DNA from: an uncultured Bryobacterales bacterium
Lineage (GTDB): Bacteria > Acidobacteriota > Terriglobia > Bryobacterales > Bryobacteraceae
DNA: 64,000 nt
Reading direction: 5' to 3'
Assembly (NCBI GenBank): GCA_937959285.1
Contig: CALGAR010000016.1
Span: forward strand, 1 to 64,000
The notes below the pieces were generated by a model that ran no database searches, was not told where the DNA came from, and saw only the letters and a program-made list of their open reading frames with translations. The position numbers and the translations under genes were made by a program. Below, piece after piece: positions 28,265 to 36,669 of this stretch; the stretch's first letter is position 1, and the number at the start of each line of letters is the position of its first letter.

Positions 28265-28292
28265 CGGTCTCCCCTTGTGATTCACTATTAGC

Positions 28293-29399
28293 GTGTTGTT
28301 TCTTTTGCTCCTGCTTGTGTCTCTTCCTCTGCCGGCCCAGGACGCGCTTGCTCTCGGCCAACAGGCGTTTTCCAGGGGGGACTTTGGCGCGGCGGAAACG
28401 TATTTTCGCGAGCATCTGAAACACAATCCGAAATCCGCGGAGGCTTTGAGCAACCTTGCGGCGGTTCACTCACGCAGGGAGGAGTACGACACTGCGATCG
28501 CTCTCTACCGGAAGGCGCTCGGCGTGAATCCCGCGCTAGTCGAGGTGCACTTCAACCTGGCTGTTGCTCAGCTGCGATCGGGGAAGATGGTTGAGGCGTC
28601 GCAGTCTCTTCGCACGTTTCTCGCCCGCCGTCCGAACGAGCTGCGCGCGCGCCAGCTTCTCGGCCTGTGCTTGGTTGAGTCGGGCGACTGGAAAGCGGGA
28701 ATTCCCGAACTCGAAGCCGTGTATGCAAAGACTCCTGCGGAGCCTTCGGTGGTCTTCTCTCTCGCCTACGCCCACCTGAGAGCAGGCAATGCCAAGCGCG
28801 GAGAGGAACTGCTTGGGGCAGTTTCAGCGCAGACCGCGCAGTTCAGCCTGCTGCGAGGGCTCCTCTACTATCGGGAGGGGCGGTTCAGCCAGGCGCGGGA
28901 CGAGTTCGTGAAGGCTCTTGCAGTCCAGCCCAATCTGGCTCCGGCGCTCGCGGCGGTCGGGCGGCTGTACTTGCTTGAGAATAACGATGCCCAGGCCATT
29001 GCGTATCTGGAGAAGGCCGTGGCTGTGTCTCCCACAGATGCCGAGTCGGTCTATCAGCTCGGCGTGCTTTATGACCGTAATGGCGACAGTCCAAAGGGGA
29101 AGCGCTTCCTCCGGCGGGCGGCGGAACTCCGGGCAAACTACGCGGACCCCTACTATCAACTCGCGCGCATTGAACATCGCGACGGACATCATGCCGAAGC
29201 CCTGAAGCTGATTAACGTGGCGGCCGCGATCCTTCCGCAGCATGAGGCGGTACGGATGCTGAGGGGACGGATTTACCAGGCGCTGGGAAATCGGGGGAAG
29301 GCGAATGAGGAATTTGCGGAGGTGCGCCGCCTCAAGGCTGCGGCGGTTCAACGAGATCGCACGAAGCTGAATAACAGCCTGTCGCTGGAGGAGCCTTGA
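28293..29399 (+). CDS. Exported TPR-repeat protein
   Basis: A 368-residue protein with a hydrophobic N-terminal signal (LFLLLLLVSLPLPAQDA) and then about nine tetratricopeptide repeats, for example ALALGQQAFSRGDFGAAETYF, AEALSNLAAVHSRREEYDTA and AESVYQLGVLYDRNGDSPKG. TPR arrays are scaffolds for protein contacts. It lies 62 bases downstream of the TonB-dependent receptor and has the same strand, so a periplasmic or envelope partner role is plausible. GTG at 28293 is the start, with no strong ribosome site. It has no enzymatic motif. Confidence 0.8.
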   Translation: MLFLLLLLVSLPLPAQDALALGQQAFSRGDFGAAETYFREHLKHNPKSAEALSNLAAVHSRREEYDTAIALYRKALGVNPALVEVHFNLAVAQLRSGKMVEASQSLRTFLARRPNELRARQLLGLCLVESGDWKAGIPELEAVYAKTPAEPSVVFSLAYAHLRAGNAKRGEELLGAVSAQTAQFSLLRGLLYYREGRFSQARDEFVKALAVQPNLAPALAAVGRLYLLENNDAQAIAYLEKAVAVSPTDAESVYQLGVLYDRNGDSPKGKRFLRRAAELRANYADPYYQLARIEHRDGHHAEALKLINVAAAILPQHEAVRMLRGRIYQALGNRGKANEEFAEVRRLKAAAVQRDRTKLNNSLSLEEP

Positions 29400-29425
29400 G
29401 GCACGCATGATACGCACCTCAAGGC
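29393..29425. terminator. Bidirectional terminator hairpin between the TPR gene and the Gfo/Idh/MocA gene
   Basis: GCCTTGAGG (29393-29401) and CCTCAAGGC (29417-29425) form a perfect 9-bp stem with a 15-base loop. The left arm contains the TPR stop codon. The convergent gene ends at 29433, so it could serve both. No clear T tract. Confidence 0.5.
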
Positions 29426-29432
29426 AACTTGC

Positions 29433-30614
29433 TTAGCTTGCTTTCACGCCGTCTGCTGAAAGTTTCATCTGCTTGCCTTTCAGGAAGGCAAGATTGGCGA
29501 GGTGAGGTCCTGCGACGGCCTGCGCCGCGATCTCAACGGTACAGTTCGGCTGCTTGCGAGACTTGATGCAGTCGAGGAAGTTCTGAATGTGGCTTTCCAC
29601 GGGCACCGGGGCCTTTTCTTCATAGATCGGAGTCTGGTTGTCTTTCCAGGGCTCCTTGTACACGCGGTAGCCGTCCTCGTCGAGAATCATCGTGCCCTTG
29701 TCGCCGAGGAACGTGATCGACCATCCGTTCTGGAACGAATTGCAGTAATCCAAAGTCCACGTCACCATGAAGTCCGGATACTCGAAGACGGCGCAGAAAA
29801 CCTCCGGATGCTCGGCGCCGATCATCTTGGCGACGTAACCGTGCATGATCGCGGATTTGGGCGGGCCGGATTTGGTGAACCACTGGACGACGTCCATCAG
29901 ATGCGTGCCCTGGTCCGTCATGTTGCCGCCGGCATAGTCCCAGAAGTAACGCCATCTGCGGAACCGCATCGGTTCGAGCTCGCGCTTTTTGGCGTTGCCA
30001 AGGAATCGCTTCCAATCGAGCTTGCCCGGCAGAGGAGAGTTGTCGAGCGGCTGAGCGATATTCCAGTGCCACTGCGGTTTCACCAAGGTAATGCGGCCGA
30101 GCACGCCGTCGTCGACAAGCTTCTTGGCCTTCATAATCGATTCGGCGCTGCGGCGCTGCATTCCAATCTGCACGACGCGATTGCTCTTGCGCACCGCCTC
30201 CACCATTCGCGCGCTTTCTTCGAGCGACTTTGACAGAGGCTTCTCCAGATATACGTCCTTGCCGGCGGCCAGAGAGTCCATCAGATGCTGGCAGTGCCAG
30301 TGGTCTGGACTGGCGATCACTACTGCATCGATGCCCGGTTGCGCAAGCAAGTCTTCATGGGCGACATACGTCTTCGCATCCGGAGATTGCTTCTTTGCGG
30401 CCTCGAGGTGCGGCTCGTAGACGTCGCACAGGGCCACGCATTGAGCGCCGAGTTGAGAGAACTTGTTGTTGAGGTATCGGCCGCGGCCACCCGTAGCGAT
30501 GACTCCATAGGTCACGCGATCATTGGCGCCCCAAGCCGATTTGGGTACGAACATAGGCGCCGCGGCGAGGGCGCCCACTGTCCCCTTGAGGAAGTCTCTG
30601 CGGTCCGAATCCAT
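29433..30614 (-). CDS. Tat-exported Gfo/Idh/MocA family oxidoreductase
   Basis: A 393-residue NAD(P)-dependent sugar oxidoreductase-like protein. The N-terminus carries a Tat signal (DRRDFLKGTVGALAAAP), then a Rossmann domain (YGVIATGGRGRYL) with VVIASPDHWHCQHL and the family motif EKPLSKS holding the catalytic lysine, and a C-terminal alpha/beta domain with GGNMTDQGTHLMDVVQWF. Exported members are common in Acidobacteria and Planctomycetes, where some oxidise or cleave glycosides through a bound nucleotide. AAGGAG precedes ATG at 30614. Substrate unknown; the link to the nearby TonB receptor is only positional. Confidence 0.9.
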   Translation of the reverse strand: MDSDRRDFLKGTVGALAAAPMFVPKSAWGANDRVTYGVIATGGRGRYLNNKFSQLGAQCVALCDVYEPHLEAAKKQSPDAKTYVAHEDLLAQPGIDAVVIASPDHWHCQHLMDSLAAGKDVYLEKPLSKSLEESARMVEAVRKSNRVVQIGMQRRSAESIMKAKKLVDDGVLGRITLVKPQWHWNIAQPLDNSPLPGKLDWKRFLGNAKKRELEPMRFRRWRYFWDYAGGNMTDQGTHLMDVVQWFTKSGPPKSAIMHGYVAKMIGAEHPEVFCAVFEYPDFMVTWTLDYCNSFQNGWSITFLGDKGTMILDEDGYRVYKEPWKDNQTPIYEEKAPVPVESHIQNFLDCIKSRKQPNCTVEIAAQAVAGPHLANLAFLKGKQMKLSADGVKAS

Positions 30615-30732
30615 TAGGGCTACTCCTTCGGCCCTGCTACTTTACTACAGGGAACACTGGGATGCATCGCCTTGCCCGGACAGTTCGCAGTGCGCCGGAA
30701 GGCCGTCGTTTGTGTGCCTGCTCGATGTCAGT

Positions 30733-31428
30733 CTAGCGCTGCGCCACCACCACGCGGGAAGGATAAAAGCTCTGCCTTACCGTTCGATCCGCTTTGATGC
30801 GAAAGCCTGCGTCCTCGATGAATTCGCTTGCCCGGCGCTCCACTTGCCTGCCCCAGAACGCGGGTGCAATCTGGCCGCACATCCGGTAGGCGCGGTTGAA
30901 GAAGTCTGCGTTCTCGCCGATCAGGACGAGCGTAAAAATGCCACCCTCCTTGGTCACCCTATAAATTTCTCTGAGGGATCGCACGATATCGTCTGCGCTA
31001 AGGAGCTCAAGCAAATAGCAGCACACCACTGCATCAAACGTTCCCTGCCGGAATGGGAGATTTCTTACATCCACTGCTTTGCAGTGCGCTTTGGCGTTTG
31101 GAAACTCCCGGCGGATGTTGCGCTGCGTCCTTGCCGCCATGTTCGGCGAAAGGTCCAGGCCCAAGGTGTGCCCGTTCGGATTCCGCTTCACCAGCCGGCG
31201 AAACATCTCGCCTGAGCCTGTGGCGACCTCCAGAACCCGCATTCCGTCGCGGATCCCGGACATCTCAAGCGCCGTGCGATGAGCCTTCGAATGAAAGAAG
31301 TATGTGGATAGCGGATAAACGAAGCTCATCCGGTCGTAGATGCGCCGGGTGCGATCCGCAATCGTTTGCGGCAGCCTGTCGACGCGAGTCGTGAGAACTT
31401 CCAGATCAAGACGTGTGAGATCAGCCAT
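30733..31428 (-). CDS. Class I SAM-dependent methyltransferase (UbiE-like)
   Basis: A 231-residue cytosolic methyltransferase. Motif I is VLEVATGSGEMFRRL, then LGLDLSPNM (motif post-I), AVDVRNLPFRQGTFDAVVCCYLLELL (motif II) and LREIYRVTKEGGIFTLV (motif III). The arrangement resembles the UbiE/phospholipid N-methyltransferase type. It starts 8 bases after the LytS-like kinase stop, with CGAGGA before the ATG, so the two are probably one transcript. The acceptor cannot be told; lipids or quinones are possible. Confidence 0.85.
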   Translation of the reverse strand: MADLTRLDLEVLTTRVDRLPQTIADRTRRIYDRMSFVYPLSTYFFHSKAHRTALEMSGIRDGMRVLEVATGSGEMFRRLVKRNPNGHTLGLDLSPNMAARTQRNIRREFPNAKAHCKAVDVRNLPFRQGTFDAVVCCYLLELLSADDIVRSLREIYRVTKEGGIFTLVLIGENADFFNRAYRMCGQIAPAFWGRQVERRASEFIEDAGFRIKADRTVRQSFYPSRVVVAQR

Positions 31429-31436
31429 GTTCCTCG

Positions 31437-32741
31437 CTACACCGCGGCTAATTCGTTCTGTAGGGCCGGCAAATCGATCTCCGTGCGGGTCCCTTCGCCG
31501 GGTTTGCTGTCGATCGACATGCAGTAATCGTTTCCAAACAGCACCTTTAACCGCTCATTGACGTTGCTTACTCCGATTCCTGCATCAAAAAGCGTAGCAA
31601 GCCTTGCTTCAGGAATCCCCAGACCATTGTCCTCTATCAGCAGTTGCAGCCGTCCGTTCGATAACCGGCTTTTTATACGGAGCGTTCCTCCGTCCACTTT
31701 CTTGCTCAACCCGTGACGGATGGAGTTTTCCACAATTGGCTGCAGCACCATGCTAGGGACGAGGTATGTGAGCGTTTCCGGGTCGATATCTTTTTCAACC
31801 CGTAGTTTATCGCCGAAGCGCACTACCTCGATCGACAGGTAGTCGTCGATGAAGGCCAGTTCCTGGCTTAGAGGTGTGAAATTGTCGTGCTTTCGCAGCA
31901 GGCGGCGAAGGATGTTGGAGAGCTTGTACACGACCATCCGCGCCTGCTCGGGATTCGTCCGGATCAGAGAAGAGACCGAGTTGAGCGTGTTGAACAGAAA
32001 ATGTGGGTTGATTTGTGTGCTCAAAGCCTCCAGCCGGGCTTCGGTCAGCAGCCTCCCTTGCGCTTCGAGCTTGCGTTCGTTTCTGGTGTTGTTCCAAATC
32101 TTCAGCGGAAGTGTTACAGCGAACACCGTCGTGATGTAGACCGCGACGATGCTGAATGGGTGGGCATCCGGCCAGGAAGGATGCAGCGTGAATAGCTTGA
32201 AGCCGGCAATATGAGCTAAGGCCGTGCGCAAGAACTCCGCAAAGACAATCGCCAGCAGGCAGAACAATTGAAATGCCGCGCGTCGAAAATCCATCTGACC
32301 GCGCAGCAGCCGGTACAAGCTCAGATCCAGGAACGGGGAGAACCGCCAGATTTCCTCTGTATGTGGAGCGCAATCTCTCAGAAGCCCTCCGAGCGTGCCA
32401 AGTCCGGCGAGGAGCGGCATCGAGACATACTCTCCATTCAGCATCGCGGGAATGGAGATCAGGACGCCGGAGAGCAATCCGGTGACATAGCCGCCGAGAA
32501 TCCCTGCCAGGATGCTTCCTTCGAGACCCAGGTCGACCGCCTGATACTGGCGAGTCACCACCCTGGTGGCGACGCCTGCGCCGACGATGGCGGAGAGGCT
32601 CAAGGCGAGGTGAACGCGCTGAATCAGCGTGCGCTGCTCGCGCATCAAAGTTCTTTGGAACGCTCCCCAGCGGACGAGGATGCTTGCAAGTGAAGCGGCA
32701 ACCGCCAGCTTTACCAATAGGATGACGAGGTGCTGCTCCAT
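31437..32741 (-). CDS. LytS-like sensor histidine kinase
   Basis: A 434-residue membrane kinase. The N-terminal half has about five to six hydrophobic segments of the 5TMR-LYT type (GILGGYVTGLLSGVLISIPAML, LLAGLGTLGGLLRD). The cytosolic half has the His_kinase box STQINPHFLFNTLNSV (H247), then VPSMVLQPIVENSIRHG and DNGLGIPE of the ATPase domain. ATG at 32741 is chosen: it opens the first helix, and a TATAAT lies about 16 bases upstream, so codons further upstream would be outside the mRNA. Its likely partner is the unlinked LytTR regulator at 22358-23134. A methyltransferase gene follows. Confidence 0.92.
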   Translation of the reverse strand: MEQHLVILLVKLAVAASLASILVRWGAFQRTLMREQRTLIQRVHLALSLSAIVGAGVATRVVTRQYQAVDLGLEGSILAGILGGYVTGLLSGVLISIPAMLNGEYVSMPLLAGLGTLGGLLRDCAPHTEEIWRFSPFLDLSLYRLLRGQMDFRRAAFQLFCLLAIVFAEFLRTALAHIAGFKLFTLHPSWPDAHPFSIVAVYITTVFAVTLPLKIWNNTRNERKLEAQGRLLTEARLEALSTQINPHFLFNTLNSVSSLIRTNPEQARMVVYKLSNILRRLLRKHDNFTPLSQELAFIDDYLSIEVVRFGDKLRVEKDIDPETLTYLVPSMVLQPIVENSIRHGLSKKVDGGTLRIKSRLSNGRLQLLIEDNGLGIPEARLATLFDAGIGVSNVNERLKVLFGNDYCMSIDSKPGEGTRTEIDLPALQNELAAV

Positions 32742-32756
32742 TCGGATCTGGGGAAC

Positions 32757-32764
32757 ATTATAAT
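32757..32764. promoter_or_regulatory. Overlapping divergent -10 elements (ribA and LytS-like kinase)
   Basis: ATTATAAT contains TATAAT on the plus strand (32759-32764, toward ribA) and TATAAT on the minus strand (32762-32757, toward the kinase gene). The minus transcript would have a leader of only about 9 bases; the plus transcript about 40. Neither has an obvious -35, so the two may exclude each other. Confidence 0.5.
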
Positions 32765-32810
32765 AAGGCTTAGCGTTCCTCTTTTGAAATGAGGTTGTCC
32801 GCGCGGCGTA

Positions 32811-33434
32811 ATGAACAGTGCCCGTCAGTCGAGTAGTAGTATCCGCAAGGTAGCGGAAGCTAATTTCCCCACCCGTTTTGGACGTTTTCGAATTTACGGC
32901 TTCGAACGCGGCTCCAACGGAAAGACCGAAGAGGCAATTGTCCTGGTAATGGGCGACGTGACGTCGCAGGATCCGCCCCTGGTTCGCATACATTCCCAAT
33001 GTTTGACCGGCGACGTTTTTCACAGTCTTCGCTGTGACTGCCGAGCCCAGCTTGAGATCGCGTTAAATCTGATTTCCGAGGAAGGCCGGGGAATTCTGAT
33101 TTACGAGCACCAGGAAGGCCGCGGGATCGGTCTGCTGAATAAACTGCGGGCTTACGAGCTGCAGGATGCCGGGGCAGACACCATTGAAGCGAACGAACGG
33201 CTCGGATTTGAGGCCGATCTTCGGAATTATGAGCTCCCGGCGGGAATTCTGAAGTTTTTCGGGATCTCCAGCGTCCGGCTGCTGTCGAATAATCCCGACA
33301 AGATTCAGGCGCTTGAGCGGGAAGGCATCAGCGTTGCCGAGAGGGTGCCTTGTGAAGTCGCGCCCTCCGACTCCACTCAGGCCTACCTCCGGACCAAGAA
33401 AGAAAAGCTGGGCCACCTTTTGCAGGGCTTCTAA
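32811..33434 (+). CDS. ribA: GTP cyclohydrolase II
   Basis: A 207-residue cytosolic zinc enzyme that opens GTP to the pyrimidine precursor of riboflavin. The zinc cysteines are C64, C75 and C77 in CLTGDVFHSLRCDC. Also visible are VRIHSQ, YEHQEGRGIGLLNKL with the catalytic acid/base residues, and RLLSNNP near the C-terminus. It is the stand-alone form, not fused to RibB. No ribosome site precedes the ATG at 32811. It is divergent from the kinase gene and convergent with a large secreted protein gene 27 bases away. Confidence 0.95.
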   Translation: MNSARQSSSSIRKVAEANFPTRFGRFRIYGFERGSNGKTEEAIVLVMGDVTSQDPPLVRIHSQCLTGDVFHSLRCDCRAQLEIALNLISEEGRGILIYEHQEGRGIGLLNKLRAYELQDAGADTIEANERLGFEADLRNYELPAGILKFFGISSVRLLSNNPDKIQALEREGISVAERVPCEVAPSDSTQAYLRTKKEKLGHLLQGF

Positions 33435-33461
33435 CCAGCACGCTTACTCTACCCGCAAGCT

Positions 33462-35903
33462 TCAATACCGAAGACGCGTTTGCCGTCCGGCTGTATCGCC
33501 GCGAAGCCATACGTAGAGCGGTGCGCGCGGAGTCGGCGAGGGCCACCGGAGGCCGACGCGCAGCATCTGCTTCTGCCCCTCGCCAGCAACCGGAGCGGGA
33601 AGCTCTGTCACCGGTTGGCCATTCGACTCGTCCCACCCGGTCTTCTCCAGCAGCTCCAGATCGAAGCCCTTGATCGTTCCGGCGAATACGGACTCCCCGA
33701 TCAGCTCATCGGTAAGCGTGAAGGATTCAAGCCGGGGGAGACGGATGACAGACCCCAGTTCCTTCGGGTCGGACGAGCCGGTGTCGTTGTCCTCAATGAT
33801 CGCCTTTACCGGGCATCCAACGGGACCAGCAGCCGCCGGGTCGAGAGAGAGAAAGAGTGCTCCGCCGGAGGTTGCGCTGAGCCGCATCCCTTCCCGTTGT
33901 TCGCCCGGTCGGAGGGTATGCTTTGATTCACCGCACTCCAGACGCAGCATGGCCGTTCCGGCGTTTTCCACCCTTAAGGCAATACTTGTGAATGCGCCGG
34001 CAGGAAGTTCGCCCGGCCGCGGCGCGATGCTAAGGTCGGTCGGGAGGGAGATTTGAGCGTCCAGGATCTTAGGACGAGGACCGGCAACGCGAAGAGCCTT
34101 CGGCAAAATGATCGGCTCGGAAATCCCTTCGACGTGCATCCGAAGATCGTAGAGCCCGGGTGCGACGCCCTGCCGAAGGGAAGCCACCATCTTTGTGCCG
34201 TCCAGCTTTACATCAGCCGCGTCCGCCTCAAGCGCCTGGATGCGCTCGAGCCCGGTTCCTTCCAACTGGAGAAATTGCGATGTTTCCCCTTGATTGATCC
34301 GAAGCGGAGTATTGGCGAGCACAGGCACCGGCGGCAGAACTTTGACCGGCACTTCAACGGAATTCTCGCCCACCTGGGCCACCTGAAGCAGCCACATCCC
34401 GGGCTTGAGTCCCGTGGTATCGATGCGGGCTGTGAGAGTTGGGGTTGGCGCGGCCGGCTTGTCGAAGGCCAGTGCGATCTCCTTCGTCCGTTCGGTGTCA
34501 CGTAACACCAGCTTCTGAACAAACTGAAGATTGGAGGCGTTGAGCTCGACGGGAACGGTTCCAGTGTTTGTGATCAGACGGTCCTGAGATCGCCTGCTGA
34601 TAGTGATTTCGTTGGGAAGCTGGTGGAGGTGGACCTTGCCTGGAACATTGAAAACATTCCAGTCCCAGCGTCCCGTTAGCCGGAAGACTCCGGGGGCAAG
34701 CGTGACCTTGGACAGGTCGATCTCCAGAGCCTGCTGATCGACGAGCGGGCGGACGGACACGGGAATGGCTGTGCTGCCATCCTCGCGTTCCAACTGCCAG
34801 TTCCTGACACGATCCAGCAGTTTCCATTCCTCGGATCTCGCCTTAACCGGGTATTTCAGGCCGAGCGGTATGTGCACTTCAGAGTCGAAGGCCACAGCCG
34901 GGGGCGGGGCATTCGGTACCCGGTGCGCCCAGAGGTAAGCGATCCGCGTCTTCGAGCGAGCGGCTTCCCGCTTCGCGCAGAGCGCAATCGTAGGATCGTC
35001 GGGCTGCTCGATTTGTGCAAACGAGGAACGGAACTCGGTGTTCGGGAAAAGCAAACTTCGCAGATTCACGAACAGGGCGGCTCCCCCAGCGGCAAGCCCG
35101 ACGGAATTACCCAAAAACAGTCCTGCTACGGACGCAGCCAGTCCGGCCGATTGCTGGACCCGCATGTGGGGTTGCGGCGCGAGCGGATCGTACGTCGATA
35201 GCGCCGGATTGATAGCGCGGAGCAGTACCGAAGCCTGCTCCTCGAGCGGCGCGTTTCGATCCAGGGTGGTCATTGGCACGCCGTACCTCGCGGCGAAACC
35301 AGTGAGCACGGCATCGAGATTCTGGCGGGAGGTTGTACGCGAGTTGGTTGCCGTCAGCGCTTCGATCAATGCTTCGGTCTGTGCTGTCTGCTCGGCGTAG
35401 TCGGCGAGCTGCGCCACCATCTCCTTATCACGCCGGAGAAGCGAATCGACTTTCTTGCCGCTCAACCCCTGTGGACCAAACACCAGAGCGACAAGTTCGA
35501 CCGGGGTCGTGACCTCCCACTCAAGCGGTTCGCGAGCCGGCTTAGGCGGAAGCACGATCAGTTCCTTGTCATTTGCAGGCGAGATCACGAGTGCGATCTC
35601 TGCTTCCTTTTCTTCCTCCGTTCCAAGCTTCCGCGGTTCGTAACGGATCTTGTAGCCCGGCAGAATCCGGTTCACCTCCCTGAGCGGCAGCGGCTGCTGG
35701 CCGGGAGATTCCACCATAAGCTGAATGCTGCCAAGCGGAATACTAGCCGTACACGCGCGGGGAGCCGAGGCTCCGTACAAAGATAAGACTCCGAGAGACA
35801 ACAATAAAGAAACGAAGCGAATCACTACGTAATAGACGCGGGAGGGGCGTCGAGAGTCGACACGTGAGTGTGAAATGACTGCCGGGTGCAGAACTGCTTC
35901 CAT
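33462..35903 (-). CDS. Large secreted or membrane-anchored protein of unknown function
   Basis: An 813-residue protein that I do not recognise as a named family. A hydrophobic segment near the N-terminus (FVSLLLSLGVLSLYG, about 30-45) looks like a signal peptide or anchor; the preceding part is basic and the true start may be GTG at 35825. A second hydrophobic, Gly/Ala-rich stretch (AGLAASVAGLFLGNSVGLAAGGAALF, split around 255-280) could insert in a membrane. The rest is beta-rich, with several repeats of the kind seen in Ig-like modules (for example LKPGMWLLQVAQVGENSVEV and VAPGLYDLRMHVEG). No catalytic motif is visible. Convergent with ribA. Confidence 0.65.
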   Translation of the reverse strand: MEAVLHPAVISHSRVDSRRPSRVYYVVIRFVSLLLSLGVLSLYGASAPRACTASIPLGSIQLMVESPGQQPLPLREVNRILPGYKIRYEPRKLGTEEEKEAEIALVISPANDKELIVLPPKPAREPLEWEVTTPVELVALVFGPQGLSGKKVDSLLRRDKEMVAQLADYAEQTAQTEALIEALTATNSRTTSRQNLDAVLTGFAARYGVPMTTLDRNAPLEEQASVLLRAINPALSTYDPLAPQPHMRVQQSAGLAASVAGLFLGNSVGLAAGGAALFVNLRSLLFPNTEFRSSFAQIEQPDDPTIALCAKREAARSKTRIAYLWAHRVPNAPPPAVAFDSEVHIPLGLKYPVKARSEEWKLLDRVRNWQLEREDGSTAIPVSVRPLVDQQALEIDLSKVTLAPGVFRLTGRWDWNVFNVPGKVHLHQLPNEITISRRSQDRLITNTGTVPVELNASNLQFVQKLVLRDTERTKEIALAFDKPAAPTPTLTARIDTTGLKPGMWLLQVAQVGENSVEVPVKVLPPVPVLANTPLRINQGETSQFLQLEGTGLERIQALEADAADVKLDGTKMVASLRQGVAPGLYDLRMHVEGISEPIILPKALRVAGPRPKILDAQISLPTDLSIAPRPGELPAGAFTSIALRVENAGTAMLRLECGESKHTLRPGEQREGMRLSATSGGALFLSLDPAAAGPVGCPVKAIIEDNDTGSSDPKELGSVIRLPRLESFTLTDELIGESVFAGTIKGFDLELLEKTGWDESNGQPVTELPAPVAGEGQKQMLRVGLRWPSPTPRAPLYVWLRGDTAGRQTRLRY

Positions 35904-35920
35904 TTCTGGAGGTTAAGTCT

Positions 35921-36238
35921 CTACAGCGGAAGCAGATCGAGCGCTGCCTGGATCTCGCTGCGGGTGTGCAAGTCCCCCGAACGTGTCGTCGCCTCGATTC
36001 CGCGTTCGTACATCGCTCTTGCCTCGTCGAGGCGGCCGATCTTCTCGTAGGCCTGCCCGCAGTGGTAGTAGGAGGCGGAGTAGTCGGGATTTGCCTCCAA
36101 CAGCGCCTGATGCTCCGCGATCGCTTCCTGATAGCGGCCCAGCTTGGCGTATTCCATTGCGAGCCCATAGCGCGCGAAGGAATTACCCGGGTCCTGCGCC
36201 ACGAGGTTCTTCAAGAGTTCTAGACGGTCCGAAGCCAT
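35921..36238 (-). CDS. Small TPR-repeat protein
   Basis: A 105-residue cytosolic protein of about two and a half TPR units: NSFARYGLAMEYAKLGRYQEAIAEH, then SASYYHCGQAYEKIGRLDEARAMYERG. ATG at 36238 is chosen because the conserved part begins there and a TATACT hexamer (minus strand, 36273-36268) lies 30 bases upstream; the open frame continues further but without coding character. It ends 17 bases from the secreted protein gene start and may be cotranscribed with it. Role unknown; likely protein-protein contact. Confidence 0.75.
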   Translation of the reverse strand: MASDRLELLKNLVAQDPGNSFARYGLAMEYAKLGRYQEAIAEHQALLEANPDYSASYYHCGQAYEKIGRLDEARAMYERGIEATTRSGDLHTRSEIQAALDLLPL

Positions 36239-36279
36239 AGAAAGCGTTTGTATAACAATCCCATGGTAGTATATTTGCA

Positions 36280-36669
36280 ATGGCGTGTCCCTTCTTCTGT
36301 CCGCGCGAACGGATGGAAGATGACGCTTCAAGAAAACCGTTCGGAATCCCTCTCGGAGCTCTTTTCCGTGGCGAATGCCACGGTTCGAACGAGCCCTGGA
36401 CACCGGAACAGCACCATTTGCGAACGTATTGTAACTTCGGCTATGCCCGGGGCAGGTGTGACCGGTTTCCGGCGGATGCGCCGGCGGACGCCGTACGATT
36501 CCTGATCACGGCCGACCACGATTCATTCATTCAGGTCGATTACGTCTTCGAGAAGGATTACTATCCGGCGGGAAAGGGGACCCTTACTGTGCCAGGAAGC
36601 GGGACGCGAATTTTGGATCGGCAGGCGGAAGCCTATGCGGCGGTTTATTGGGAGCGGAAACGGCAATGA
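36280..36669 (+). CDS. Small cysteine-containing protein of unknown function
   Basis: A 129-residue protein, not recognised. It opens MACPFFCPRERM with C3 and C7, then has C33, C51 and C60 in the block YCNFGYARGRCDRFP. The spacing of paired cysteines suggests a metal or iron-sulfur site. The C-terminal half (ADAVRFLITADHDSFIQVDYVFEKDY) looks like a beta-hairpin. There is no signal peptide. The ATG lies just after an A/T-rich stretch (TATATT 36270-36275) and has no ribosome site. Its stop overlaps the start of a thioesterase gene by 4 bases, so the two are coupled. Confidence 0.72.
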   Translation: MACPFFCPRERMEDDASRKPFGIPLGALFRGECHGSNEPWTPEQHHLRTYCNFGYARGRCDRFPADAPADAVRFLITADHDSFIQVDYVFEKDYYPAGKGTLTVPGSGTRILDRQAEAYAAVYWERKRQ

